Source of the DNA: Salinibacter pepae | Lineage (GTDB): Bacteria > Bacteroidota > Rhodothermia > Rhodothermales > Salinibacteraceae | NCBI RefSeq assembly: GCF_947077775.1 | Contig: NZ_CAMTTE010000001.1 | Coordinates: 2,632,501-2,696,500, forward strand | Direction of reading: 5' to 3' | Length of the DNA stretch: 64,000 nucleotides | Shown: piece by piece, positions 26,248-35,222 of the stretch | Layout: the number at the start of each line of letters is the position of its first letter | Position numbering within the stretch: position 1 is the first letter of the stretch | Position numbers and translations under genes: made by a program | Notes under the pieces: model-generated | What the model saw: only the letters and a program-made list of their open reading frames with translations | Told to the model about the DNA's origin: nothing | Databases searched by the model: none

Positions 26248-27708
26248 ATGTCTTTCGTTCGGTCGATTCGGGACGCGCTCCTGCCCCGCCGGGCCTCCAC
26301 GCAGACCTGGATGGTCTTGACGTTTGCCCTGTTCGTGGGCACGGCCGTCGTGGGCGTGGGGCTGTACGTGATGCTGGTCCTCCGGGGAGAGATGCGGACG
26401 GCCATGCAGGAGACGCTCCACGACCAGGCCGACCGGATTGCGGTGCAGGCGGAGCAGGAGCCGGACCCGGTGCGGCGTGGGCGCATCGTGGACAACCTGA
26501 CGGAGCTGCAAGACCTGCACGTCGCCCTCGTTACCCCCGACACGACCTACCGCCTCTCCCCGCAGACGGCCCCCCCGTTCCCGGCCGACACGCTGGTCGA
26601 GGTGTCGGCCCTCCGGAACATGACGGAGGAGACGGTCCGGTTTGCACGGCACAACCCCGACGACGGGCAGCAGTTCTTCCTTGCGGCCCTCTACCGCCCC
26701 TCCGCGAACCTGATCGTGCAGGTGGGCCAGCCGCCCCCGCCGCTGTACTCGCTGGCCCAGCGCTCTCAGGTCGTGCTCGTGCTGGGGATGATTTTGGCAC
26801 TCGTGCTGGCCCTCATCGGCAGCTTCATCGCGGCCTACCAGGTCACAACCCCCCTCACCCGCATTAGCGAAACGGCCCGCCGGGTGGCGGATGGAAAGTT
26901 GACCGGCAAAATTCAGGTCGAGTCCCGCGCGGCGGAGTTTCAGGACCTTGCCGAGAGCCTCAACCGGGCCTCCGACACGTTCCGGGAGAAGATCGAAGAG
27001 CTGGAGCGCATGACCCGGCTGCAGAGCGAGTTCATCGGCAACGTCTCCCACGAGGTCCGCAACCCGATCTTTTCCATCAGTGGGTACCTGGAGGCCCTCG
27101 GGACGCCCGGGCTCGACGACGAGCAGCGGAAGATGTACTCCGAGAAGGCGCTCACCAACCTAAACCGCCTCCAAAACCTCTTCAACGACCTCATCGACAT
27201 TGCCCGCCTTGAGTACAAGGAGGACCTCATCAACCGGTCGGTGTTTGACCTGAAGGACCTGGTCGACGAGGTGGCCGAGATGCTTCGGCCCAAGGCCGAG
27301 GAAAAGGGGCTCGACCTGGAGGCCGACGTGTCGCGCTTCTTCGTCCACGCCGATCGCTCCCGCGTCCGCCAGGTACTGACCAACCTCATCGAGAACGGGA
27401 TCGCCTACACGGGGGGCGGGTCGGTGCGGTGCCGGGTGCAGCGGCGCCTCGACAAGGTCCGCGTGGAGGTCGTGGACACGGGGCAGGGCATCGACGAAGA
27501 CCACCTCGACCGCATCTTCGAACGCTTCTACCGGGTGGACCCGGACCGCTCCCGCGAGAGTGGGGGAACCGGGCTCGGGCTCAGCATCGTCAAGCAGATC
27601 CTGCAGGCCCACGGCGAAGACATCCACGTCGAGAGCACCAAGGGACGAGGGACCCGATTCTGGTTTGAGCTTCCTTACGAGCCCGAGCCGGAAGCCGTTG
27701 AGGCGTAG
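26248..27708 (+). CDS. Membrane sensor histidine kinase
   Basis: A 486-residue kinase. Transmembrane segments lie at about 21-46 and 174-197, enclosing an extracytoplasmic sensor of about 125 residues without an obvious fold. A HAMP linker follows (about 198-250). The dimerisation domain carries His268 in FIGNVSHEVRNPIFS. The ATPase domain has LTNLIENGIAYT (N box), VEVVDTGQGIDEDHL (G1), FERFYRVDP (F box) and GGTGLGLSIVKQI (G2). It probably phosphorylates the regulator encoded just upstream. Confidence 0.95.
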   Translation: MSFVRSIRDALLPRRASTQTWMVLTFALFVGTAVVGVGLYVMLVLRGEMRTAMQETLHDQADRIAVQAEQEPDPVRRGRIVDNLTELQDLHVALVTPDTTYRLSPQTAPPFPADTLVEVSALRNMTEETVRFARHNPDDGQQFFLAALYRPSANLIVQVGQPPPPLYSLAQRSQVVLVLGMILALVLALIGSFIAAYQVTTPLTRISETARRVADGKLTGKIQVESRAAEFQDLAESLNRASDTFREKIEELERMTRLQSEFIGNVSHEVRNPIFSISGYLEALGTPGLDDEQRKMYSEKALTNLNRLQNLFNDLIDIARLEYKEDLINRSVFDLKDLVDEVAEMLRPKAEEKGLDLEADVSRFFVHADRSRVRQVLTNLIENGIAYTGGGSVRCRVQRRLDKVRVEVVDTGQGIDEDHLDRIFERFYRVDPDRSRESGGTGLGLSIVKQILQAHGEDIHVESTKGRGTRFWFELPYEPEPEAVEA

Positions 27709-27743
27709 CCCGACGTGTGGCCTGCGGCCGTCGTTGCGCGGTC

Positions 27744-27781
27744 GCCCTGCCTTCCCGACCGGCCGCCGCAGGGGGCTTTTT
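27744..27781 (+). terminator. Probable intrinsic terminator after the two-component operon
   Basis: GCCCTGC at 27744-27750 pairs with GCAGGGGGC at 27768-27776 (with bulged G residues), followed by a run of five T at 27777-27781. It lies 36 bases after the histidine kinase stop, a normal position. Confidence 0.55.
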
Positions 27782-27805
27782 GGAGTCCCGAGAATTTTGT
27801 ATACT
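27778..27805 (+). promoter_or_regulatory. Possible promoter for the E1 gene
   Basis: TTTTGG at 27778-27783 and TATACT at 27800-27805 are separated by 16 bases, close to sigma-70-like spacing, in a GC-rich region. About 200 bases separate it from the ATG at 28009. The assignment is tentative because promoter rules differ in Bacteroidota relatives. Confidence 0.3.
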
Positions 27806-28008
27806 CCAGGAGATGGGGGACTTGCCCTCTCTCCCCCGGAGAACGGACGCTCCGGAAGCGCTTTCAAGTGGGGGTGACGCAGTACGCGCCCCCATGGCGG
27901 TCATGGCGTCCTAGAGAACGCATGGGCGGGAGGCAGGCGGGGACGAACGGCGGAAGGGGATCCTTTGGCGCTCGACGCCGTGTCGACTCATCCAGCTGGC
28001 TTCGACCA

Positions 28009-30240
28009 ATGGCTACACCCGAGATGCAAGACACGAACGACTCGGACCGTGACACTCAGACGAATGCATCGTCCTCGCCGTCCGGCGCGGCGGGGGGCGT
28101 GGAGACGGCCGCGGAGGAGATTCCGGCCGAAAACCTCATGCACGGGGACGGCCACGCGGCCATCCCCCAGATTCCGTCCATCACGTCGGACGGATCGATC
28201 GAGGTCGACGAGCTGTCCCCCGCCGATTTTGAGCCCGACGACCTGCGGCAGCGGCTCCGCACGATGATGCTCTCGCGGCGGCTCGACGAAAAGATGATGA
28301 CGCTGCTCAAGCAGGGGGAGGGACACTTCCACATCGGGTGTGCCGGGCACGAAGCCGTGCAGTCGGCCCTCAGCCGCTACTCCCGGCCCGGCGAGGGCCC
28401 CGGCCACGACTGGTTCTGTTTCTACTACCGGGACCTGTGCATGGCGCTCTCCCTCGGGATGACGACAAAGGAGGCCCTGCTGGCCCACCTCGCCAAGGCC
28501 GACGACCCGAACTCGGGGGGGCGTCAGATGCCGGAGCACTTCGGCCTGAAGCACCTCAACGTCATGACGACGGCCTCGTCGGTCGGGGCGCAGTTCAACC
28601 CCGGGGTCGGGTTCGGGTTTGGGATTCAGCAGCGTGGGGAGGACAGCTACGTGTACATCTCGTGCGGCGACGGGGCCACCTCGCAGGGCGACTTCCACGA
28701 GGCCCTCAACTGGGCGGCCCGCGAGCAGGCGCCCGCCCTGTTTCTGGTGCAGGACAACAAGTACGCCATCAGCGTCCCCATCGAGGAGCAGACCGCGGGC
28801 GGCACCCCCTACAAGCTGGCCGCGGGCTACGAGGGGCTCAGCCGGATGCGCGTGGACGGGACCGACCTTTTCGCCAGTGCCGCCGCCGCGCAGGCCGCCA
28901 TCCAACACATCCGCGACGGCAAGGGGCCGGTCTGTCTCGTGGCCGACGTGGTGCGCCTGCTGCCGCACTCCTCCTCGGACGACCACACCAAGTACCGCAC
29001 GCCCGACGAGCTGGAGGCCGACCGCAAGATCGACCCCATTGACCGCCTGGAGGCGGCCCTCATCGGCGAAGGCATTCTGGCGGAGGCGGATGCCGAGGCC
29101 CTGCAGGAGGAGGTCCACGAAGAGGTCGACGAGGCGACCGAGTGGGCGAAACGGCAGGACGACCCCGCCCCGGAGACCGCCGGCGACCACGTCTTCTTCG
29201 AGGGCGACCTCGGCCTCGACTACAATTCCGAAGACGACCTCGACGAGGACGCCGAGCCGATGGTGATGGTCGATGCCATCAACCGCACGCTCAAGGAAGA
29301 GATGGCGCGTGACGAGTCGGTCATCGTGTACGGCGAGGACGTGGCGGGCGACAAGGGTGGCGTCTTTACCGCGACCAAGGACCTCACCGACGAGTTTGGC
29401 GGGGACCGCTGCTTCAACTCCCCCTTGGCGGAGGGGTCCATCATTGGCACCGCGGTGGGGTACGCCGCGAGCGGCTTCACGCCGGTCGTCGAGATCCAGT
29501 TTGCCGACTACATCTGGCCGGCGATGCAGCAGCTGCGCAATCAGGTGGCGCCCTTCCGCTACCGCTCGGACGGGGAGTGGAGCTGCCCGATGGTCGTCCG
29601 CGTGCCCTGCGGGGGCTACATCCACGGCGGCCTGTGCCACTCGCAGAACATCGAGTCCATCTTCGGCCATACGCCGGGCCTGAAGGTGGCCCTCCCCTCC
29701 ACGGCCGCCGACGCGAAGGGCCTCCTCGCCACCGCCATCCGCTCGGAGGACCCGGTGCTCTTCCTGGAGCACAAGGCGCTCTACCGCGCCGCGTCGGCCC
29801 GCACCCCCACGCCGCCGGAGGACTACACCCTGCCCTTCGGAAAGGCGCGCATCGCCCGCGAGGGCTCGGACATGACGATCATCACCTACGGCATGATGAC
29901 CCAGAAGTCGCTCAACGCGGCGGAGGAGCTGGCGCAGGAGGGCGTGGACGTGGAGGTCGTCGACCTGCGCACCATCGTGCCGCTCGACTCGGAGACGATT
30001 CTGGAGTCGGTCCGAAAAACGAACCGCGCGCTCGTCGTCTACGAGGACCACGAGTTCATCGGCTTCGGCGCCGAGCTTTCTGCTCAGATCGCCGACGACG
30101 CGTTTACGTACCTCGACGCCCCCATCCGCCGCGTCGCCGGCGAGTTTACGCCCATTCCGTTCGCTCACTCCCTGGAGCGGAGCGTGCTGCCGAGCGACGA
30201 GGGCATTCTGGAGGCGGCGCGTGACCTCGCCGCGTTTTAA
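28009..30240 (+). CDS. 2-oxoacid dehydrogenase E1, fused alpha and beta subunits
   Basis: A 743-residue thiamine-diphosphate enzyme, probably the branched-chain (2-oxoisovalerate) type, though the pyruvate type cannot be excluded. The alpha half (about 80-400) has GEGHFHIGCAGHEAVQ, HFGLKHLNVMTTASSVGAQ and the TPP motif GDGATSQGDFHEALNWA. The beta half (about 420-743) starts MVMVDAINRTLKEEM and contains YGEDVAGDKGGVF, FNSPLAEGSIIGTAVG and FADYIWPAMQQL. In most bacteria these are two proteins; here they are one reading frame. The N-terminal 60 residues are acidic and low-complexity. The ATG at 28009 is chosen for its MATPEMQ start. E2 and E3 genes are not in the window. Confidence 0.93.
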   Translation: MATPEMQDTNDSDRDTQTNASSSPSGAAGGVETAAEEIPAENLMHGDGHAAIPQIPSITSDGSIEVDELSPADFEPDDLRQRLRTMMLSRRLDEKMMTLLKQGEGHFHIGCAGHEAVQSALSRYSRPGEGPGHDWFCFYYRDLCMALSLGMTTKEALLAHLAKADDPNSGGRQMPEHFGLKHLNVMTTASSVGAQFNPGVGFGFGIQQRGEDSYVYISCGDGATSQGDFHEALNWAAREQAPALFLVQDNKYAISVPIEEQTAGGTPYKLAAGYEGLSRMRVDGTDLFASAAAAQAAIQHIRDGKGPVCLVADVVRLLPHSSSDDHTKYRTPDELEADRKIDPIDRLEAALIGEGILAEADAEALQEEVHEEVDEATEWAKRQDDPAPETAGDHVFFEGDLGLDYNSEDDLDEDAEPMVMVDAINRTLKEEMARDESVIVYGEDVAGDKGGVFTATKDLTDEFGGDRCFNSPLAEGSIIGTAVGYAASGFTPVVEIQFADYIWPAMQQLRNQVAPFRYRSDGEWSCPMVVRVPCGGYIHGGLCHSQNIESIFGHTPGLKVALPSTAADAKGLLATAIRSEDPVLFLEHKALYRAASARTPTPPEDYTLPFGKARIAREGSDMTIITYGMMTQKSLNAAEELAQEGVDVEVVDLRTIVPLDSETILESVRKTNRALVVYEDHEFIGFGAELSAQIADDAFTYLDAPIRRVAGEFTPIPFAHSLERSVLPSDEGILEAARDLAAF

Positions 30241-30256
30241 AATCCGTTCGGCGGGG

Positions 30257-30859
30257 CTACGGGGCCCCGGCGCCGGGGGCGGATGAGCCGCCTGCTGCCG
30301 GCGCGGGAACCCGCACCGTGTCCCGGTGCACCGTGTCCCGGCGCGTGGAATCCGGGGCGGGAGAAGACGGGGCCGGTATTTCCTGCGTGCGCGTGACGCC
30401 GACGCCCCGCTTGTACACCATAGCCCCGCCGTTCTCCCCGGTCTCGTGCATCGGAACCAGGGTCCCCAGCCCGAGGAGGAACAGGACGGCATGGGCGGCG
30501 CGCCGGGTCCGGACCCAGGGAATAAAGAGCCCGGCGGCCCGAAGGAGGGCGTACCCGCTCGTCGAGACCATCGTGTACCACGCCCAGAACGAGTGCGCCG
30601 ACAGGGTCTGGGCGGCGCCGGGCGTCACGATGGAAACCGTGTCGATCGCCCAGGTCCCGCTGTAGTAGCTTACGACTGCGCTCAGCCCCGTCGCCGCGTA
30701 GAGCCCCGTCGCCACCTCCTGGCCCGTCTCCCAGCGCTCCCCAAGCCACAGGGCGAGGGCGTCGGCGGCGATGGCCACGAAGATGAGGGCGATGGGGAAG
30801 TGCACGATGAGCGGATGTGCGTTGGGCACCCACTCGGGCAGTAGAAAGTCGGGGACCAC
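30257..30859 (-). CDS. DUF2231-type integral membrane protein
   Basis: A protein of about 200 residues from a GTG at 30857-30859. The segment PNAHPLIVHFPIALIFVA matches the HP-x-VHFP signature of DUF2231 membrane proteins. Four hydrophobic segments are visible (about 16-34, 48-68, 83-104, 114-134), followed by a cytoplasmic or periplasmic tail rich in Pro, Ser, Thr and Arg with repeated DTV/HRDTVRV. Function of the family is unknown; some members sit beside electron-transfer genes. It is convergent with the E1 gene, 16 bases apart. The frame remains open far upstream, but that part overlaps the 4,6-dehydratase gene out of frame. Confidence 0.7.
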   Translation of the reverse strand: MVPDFLLPEWVPNAHPLIVHFPIALIFVAIAADALALWLGERWETGQEVATGLYAATGLSAVVSYYSGTWAIDTVSIVTPGAAQTLSAHSFWAWYTMVSTSGYALLRAAGLFIPWVRTRRAAHAVLFLLGLGTLVPMHETGENGGAMVYKRGVGVTRTQEIPAPSSPAPDSTRRDTVHRDTVRVPAPAAGGSSAPGAGAP

Positions 30860-31119
30860 GGCGGGATGAGCGGATTTCAAAGGTGGCGCTAACGCTTCTG
30901 AAAACCCGCCGTCGCGAAAACATGGTTCCCGCAGATCGTAATCAACTCGACATTGTCCGGCCGGAGCGCAACGGGCCCGGACTCCGTGACTGCCCTGGGC
31001 TCCCCCGGTAAAAACGGCCCGCGTCGAGACTCGGGGAAAAGGGGTGCTCGCGACCGGGTTGACGTTCGGGCCCGGCGTCGGTGAAAGCCGGCGACGCGGC
31101 GGAGCAGTGCGCTCGGCCC

Positions 31120-32685
31120 CTACGACCCGAGGGGGGACGACGGCGCGCCGTTCGTTTGGCGCCGGCCGCCGGGGCAGGTGTCCAGAAGCAGGTGCCGCAG
31201 CCGGGCCCGTGACTCGTTGGCCGCCGCGGCCCGGAGCCGCTGGAGGTGGGCGTCGAGCACGGCACGAGTGTGCGGCGCCGGCCCGTCCAGGCCGAGGATG
31301 TTTGGGTGCTCGGTGGGACGCACCGTCTCGTCGTCCCGCACGAGCTGTTCGCTGAGCTTTTCGCCGGGGCGCCGCCCCACGTACTCGATCATCGTCTCGG
31401 GGTCGACGTGCGGGTGGTGGCGCTGGATCAGGCGCTCGGCCAGCCACTGAATGCGAATGGGATCCCCCATTCGAAAACTGTAGGTGGGGACGGCGTCGAG
31501 GAGGAGGGTGTGCAGGATAAGGCCGCAGGCCTCCTCCGGGCTCATGAAGTAGCGCTCCATGTCCGGGTGGGTCACGGGGAGCGGCTCGCCCGCGGCAAGC
31601 TTGTCTTCGAACCGGGGCACGACGCCCCCCTCCGTCCCGAAGACGTTTCCGAAGCGGACCGTCGTGCACCGCGTCGAGGCCGGCCCCGTGCGCATGTACC
31701 ACTCGGCCAGTTGCTTGGTCGCCCCGAGGATGCTCGACGGGTGGACGGCCTTGTCGGTCGACACAAAAACGAACCGGTCCACTGCGTGCTGCTCGCAGAG
31801 CTGAAGGAGCTGGACGGAGGCCTGCGTGTTGTTGCGGAACGCCTCGGCGGGATGGCGCTCCATGAGGGGGACGTGCTTGTAGGCCGCCGTGTGGATCACC
31901 ACGTCCGGCGGGTGGTGGGCCAGAAGAGCGTCCATCCGGGGGGCGTCGCGCACGTCGGCGATGCACAGGTCCAGGTCGCCGCCATAGCCGTCGGCCCGCA
32001 GGGTCTGCTCAAGCCGGTAGAGGTTGCGCTCGCTCACGTCCACGAGCACGATCCGGAACGGCGCCAGGGCCAGCAGCTGCCGGCTCAGCTCCGCCCCGAT
32101 GGACCCGCCCGCCCCCGTCACGAGCACGGTGCGGTCGGACAGCGCGGCGCGCAGGGCGGCCCGGTCTATGGCCACCGGGTCGCGGGGCACGAGGTCCTCC
32201 AGGCGCGCGGGGGAGGGGGACACGCCGAGCACCGAACGGTCGGGCGGGGCGGACCGCATGGCGAGAAGCCCCCGATACCCCACCCGAACGCCCGGAATGC
32301 CGATGAGGGCGACGGCGCCCAGCACCGCAAGGACGCTGCGGGGCGGCACGGCGGCCGGGTCGATCACGTAGGTCAGCGCGACTGTCCCGCCCCACGCGCC
32401 GAGGAGCGCCGCCCCCAGGCGCAACAGGTCCGACACGTCCGTCTGCCGGGGCGACAGGCGGTAGGCGCCGCTGCCCACCAATGCAGTCCCGTACACGCCC
32501 AGGACAGCCGCCGTGCCCCATTCGGTCCCGTGCGGGAGCGCCTCGCCCCCAGAGCAGGCGGCGTACCCGAGAACCAGCCCCCCACACAGGAGCAGTGCAT
32601 CCGGAAGGGCCAGCAGGAGCGGCCCCCACTGGTGGGACCACGCCCCGACGGCGGTGTCGTCTGTGTCCGGAGTGAAGAGAGGCAT
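31120..32685 (-). CDS. UDP-sugar 4,6-dehydratase, PglF/WbpM/CapD type, lacking the Rossmann linker domain
   Basis: A 521-residue membrane-anchored extended SDR, probably acting on UDP-GlcNAc. About four transmembrane segments (to about residue 150) are followed by a short linker containing ARLEDLVPRDPV and then the SDR domain with VLVTGAGGSIGAELSRQLL, HTAAYKHVPLMERHP and FVSTDKAVHPSSILGATK. The usual cytoplasmic Rossmann-like domain between the membrane part and the RDPV linker is missing, making the protein about 100 residues shorter than WbpM. It is the last gene of a five-gene minus-strand cassette and supplies the 4-keto sugar for the aminotransferase at 35223. ATG at 32683-32685 follows a TTG. 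Confidence 0.92.
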   Translation of the reverse strand: MPLFTPDTDDTAVGAWSHQWGPLLLALPDALLLCGGLVLGYAACSGGEALPHGTEWGTAAVLGVYGTALVGSGAYRLSPRQTDVSDLLRLGAALLGAWGGTVALTYVIDPAAVPPRSVLAVLGAVALIGIPGVRVGYRGLLAMRSAPPDRSVLGVSPSPARLEDLVPRDPVAIDRAALRAALSDRTVLVTGAGGSIGAELSRQLLALAPFRIVLVDVSERNLYRLEQTLRADGYGGDLDLCIADVRDAPRMDALLAHHPPDVVIHTAAYKHVPLMERHPAEAFRNNTQASVQLLQLCEQHAVDRFVFVSTDKAVHPSSILGATKQLAEWYMRTGPASTRCTTVRFGNVFGTEGGVVPRFEDKLAAGEPLPVTHPDMERYFMSPEEACGLILHTLLLDAVPTYSFRMGDPIRIQWLAERLIQRHHPHVDPETMIEYVGRRPGEKLSEQLVRDDETVRPTEHPNILGLDGPAPHTRAVLDAHLQRLRAAAANESRARLRHLLLDTCPGGRRQTNGAPSSPLGS

Positions 32686-32741
32686 CAAACGAGCAGGCGC
32701 TGACAGTTTTGAGGGTTGCCCTGGTTCTCGGCGGGGTGAGG

Positions 32742-33956
32742 CTACGGCCGCTTTGAGGAAACACCGGCGACACCTTCCAGCAGGGCCGTGTACCGGTCGA
32801 GCATGCGGGTCCGATTAAAGTGCCGCCGGGCCGCCTCGCGGGCATTCTGTGCGGCCCGGGCGCGGGCATCGGGGGCTGCCAGGACGGCCCGTGCGCGGTC
32901 GGCGAGGGCGCCGGGGGCGTCGGGCGGGACGAACCAGCCACAGCCGTGCCGCTCCACAAACCGCCGCGTCCACCCAGGGTTCGTCACCACGACGGGCGTT
33001 CCGGTGGCGAGGCTGTCGAAAAATTTGCTGGGCGCGTTGGCGGCCAGCACGGGGCGATCGAGGAAGGGGACGAGCGAAAGGTCGGCGCGCTTGAAGAGCG
33101 CGAGGGCGTCGGGGTAGGGAAGGGGCGGGAGCCGACGGATGGCGTCGTGCCGGCGGGCGGCCTGCTTTACCAGCGGGGCGTGGTGGCCCCGCCCGGCAAG
33201 GGCCACGAGCACGTCCGAGCGGGCGTCGACGAGGCGACGGGCCGCGTCGAGCAGCGTCGGGATGGCGTTGGCGCGGCCAAACGTGCCGGCGTAAAGCACG
33301 AGGAAGCGTCGCGTGGGGGACAGGTGCTCTGCCAGGGCCCGGCGGGCCTCCTCGTCGACCGTTTCCAGAACCGTGGGAGCGGCCCCGTACTCCAATGTCG
33401 TCACCGACGCGTCGGGCGCCCGGACGCGGACGTGCCGCTCCATGTCCGGGGAGGCCGTCACGACGTGCGCCGCGCTCCGGTACAGCGCCGCTTCGCCCCA
33501 CCGCAGCAGTCCGTGCAGACCGACGTCCGGCACCGCGCCCATCTGGAGGGGAAAGGCGGGCCAGAGGTCGCGCACCTCGAAGACCCACGGAACGCGGCGC
33601 ACCCGGGCCACGAGGCCCGCAGCGGCCGCCGCGGTCAGGGGCGTCGAGGACCCGAGAATCACGTCCGGTCGGGGCATCTGCAGGCCATGCCGGACGGCCC
33701 GGGCGGCGTAATGCAGAAACGACACCAGTCGTCTCGGGGCCGACATCGCGTTGTCGTAGGGCACGTCGAACCGCACGAGGTCGACGCCCGGCGGCGCCCA
33801 CGGAAACCGATGGGCCGTCCGCGTCCCCTCCCAGGCCCGGGTCGTGATCACGGTAACCTCGTGGTCCCGGCCCAGCCGCTCCACCAGCGCGTAGGGCCGC
33901 CCCGCGGTGGGGCAGTCCGGAGTGTGGTAGTGCTGGAGGAAAACAGCTATGCGCAT
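32742..33956 (-). CDS. Glycosyltransferase, GT4 family (WbuB/PglA-like position)
   Basis: A 404-residue GT-B enzyme. MRIAVFLQHYHTPDCPTAGR and VPWVFEVRDLWPAFPL are typical of GT4 enzymes that extend undecaprenyl-linked sugars. The donor half has RFLVLYAGTFGRANAIPTLL and LVPFLDRPVLAANAPSKFFD. It starts 9 bases after the acetyltransferase stop. By position it may add the second sugar onto the lipid-linked residue made by the phosphoglycosyltransferase of the same cassette, as PglA does. The sugar is not known. Confidence 0.88.
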   Translation of the reverse strand: MRIAVFLQHYHTPDCPTAGRPYALVERLGRDHEVTVITTRAWEGTRTAHRFPWAPPGVDLVRFDVPYDNAMSAPRRLVSFLHYAARAVRHGLQMPRPDVILGSSTPLTAAAAAGLVARVRRVPWVFEVRDLWPAFPLQMGAVPDVGLHGLLRWGEAALYRSAAHVVTASPDMERHVRVRAPDASVTTLEYGAAPTVLETVDEEARRALAEHLSPTRRFLVLYAGTFGRANAIPTLLDAARRLVDARSDVLVALAGRGHHAPLVKQAARRHDAIRRLPPLPYPDALALFKRADLSLVPFLDRPVLAANAPSKFFDSLATGTPVVVTNPGWTRRFVERHGCGWFVPPDAPGALADRARAVLAAPDARARAAQNAREAARRHFNRTRMLDRYTALLEGVAGVSSKRP

Positions 33957-33965
33957 GGGGCACCT

Positions 33966-34604
33966 CTATTGGGGACGAGCGGGGCGCCCGACGGCGGTGC
34001 AGTCGGGGGGCAGGTCCTCGGTGACGACCGCCCCGGCCCCCACCGTCGTGCCGGCGCCGATGGTCACGTCGGGCAGCACGACCGCCCCTGCTCCCACGGT
34101 CACTGCCTGCTCCAGGTGGGCCGATCCGGAAATGCGGGCCCCAGGGCGAAGCGAGACGAAGGCGTCAAGCACCGCATCGTGGCCCACAGTGCAGTGCTGG
34201 TCCAGAACGGCGTGGGGGCCGATCTGCACATCTACGGTCGGGGCGGCCCCCTGGCAGAGAATGGTGCCGGGCCCGAGGCGGACGGTACGGTGTACAGAAA
34301 CCGTGGGGTGGACGAGCGTTGCGGGCTGGAGGTCGGTGGCGGTGAGGCGGTCGGCCACGGCCCGGCGCGCCGACCCATCCCCAATGGTGAGGGAAACAGA
34401 GAGATCGGTCTGACGAGTGAGCCAGTCGACATCGCCCCGAACCGGGATCTCCATCACGGTGGCGTCGCGGAGGGCCGGGTCGTCGTCCACGAAGCCGCGC
34501 AGATTCCACGTTAGGGCCTGTTGGTTCAGGGTCTCGACAAGCGCGGCCACCTCGCGCCCAAATCCGCCCGCGCCGACGAGGAGGAGGGGAGTAGGGTCAT
34601 GCAT
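33966..34604 (-). CDS. NeuD/PglD-type sugar O/N-acetyltransferase
   Basis: A 212-residue enzyme with an N-terminal Rossmann-like domain (PLLLVGAGGFGREVAALVETL) and a left-handed beta-helix of hexapeptide repeats (about 85-205, e.g. ATLVHPTVSVHRTVRLGPGT and VTVGAGAVVLPDVTIGAGTT). PglD acetylates the 4-amino group of UDP-4-amino sugars; other family members act on sialic acid. Its place between aminotransferase/phosphoglycosyltransferase and GT4/dehydratase genes supports the PglD role. Its ATG overlaps the preceding stop by 8 bases (34597-34604), suggesting translational coupling. Confidence 0.9.
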   Translation of the reverse strand: MHDPTPLLLVGAGGFGREVAALVETLNQQALTWNLRGFVDDDPALRDATVMEIPVRGDVDWLTRQTDLSVSLTIGDGSARRAVADRLTATDLQPATLVHPTVSVHRTVRLGPGTILCQGAAPTVDVQIGPHAVLDQHCTVGHDAVLDAFVSLRPGARISGSAHLEQAVTVGAGAVVLPDVTIGAGTTVGAGAVVTEDLPPDCTAVGRPARPQ

Positions 34605-35217
34605 GCAGCTGGGAGCCCGGAGAGAACGAAGGGTTTTTCGCGTCGGCCCCGTACACGCCCACGCCCCGCACCAGAATGAGCGGCGTGCGGGCCAAAATCT
34701 GCAGGTCGAGCCGGAGGCTGCGGTTCCGCACGTACCACACGTCCCGGTCGATGCGCTCGGGCCACGAGAGGGCGTTGCGGCCGTGGATCTGGGCCCAGCC
34801 GGTGAGGCCGGGGCGCACCCGGAGCCGCCGCCGCTCGTGCGGGCCGTACCGCGCGACCTGATCGGGAACGGTGGGCCGGGGGCCGACGAGGCTCATCTCG
34901 CCGCGCAGGACGTTCCAGAGCTGCGGCAGCTCGTCGAGGGCCCAGCGCCGGAGGACGCCGCCGACACCGGTCGTGTGGGCCGCCGCCCGCGCAGGATCGT
35001 CCGGCTCGTGCGTGAGCGTGCGAAACTTAAACAGCCGAAACGGCACGCCGCCGCGCCCGACCCGGGTCTGGGCGAACAGAATCGGCCGACCGTCGTCCAG
35101 CCAGACGCTCAGGGCGACGAGGCCGAGCAGCGGGGACAGCCCGATGAGAAGAAGGCCCGCCCCGACGAGGTCGAGGGCCCGCTTGGCCGTCGAATGCACA
35201 GAAGGTGGTTCAGGCAT
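34597..35217 (-). CDS. Initiating phosphoglycosyltransferase (bacterial sugar transferase, PglC type)
   Basis: A 206-residue monotopic membrane enzyme that transfers a sugar-1-phosphate to undecaprenyl phosphate. A re-entrant hydrophobic helix (RALDLVGAGLLLIGLSPLLG) is followed by RVGRGGVPFRLFKFRTL, LRRWALDELPQLWNVL with the DE catalytic pair, MSLVGPRPTVPDQV and RVRPGLTGWAQIHGRN. The short length, with no extra membrane domain, matches PglC rather than WbaP. It begins 6 bases after the aminotransferase stop and overlaps the acetyltransferase start. Confidence 0.95.
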   Translation of the reverse strand: MPEPPSVHSTAKRALDLVGAGLLLIGLSPLLGLVALSVWLDDGRPILFAQTRVGRGGVPFRLFKFRTLTHEPDDPARAAAHTTGVGGVLRRWALDELPQLWNVLRGEMSLVGPRPTVPDQVARYGPHERRRLRVRPGLTGWAQIHGRNALSWPERIDRDVWYVRNRSLRLDLQILARTPLILVRGVGVYGADAKNPSFSPGSQLHA

Positions 35218-35222
35218 GGGCG

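Noticed and set aside
30860-31966. A long N-terminal extension of the DUF2231 protein
   Set aside because: It overlaps the 4,6-dehydratase gene in another frame and is not hydrophobic or family-like. The GTG at 30857-30859 gives a normal product.
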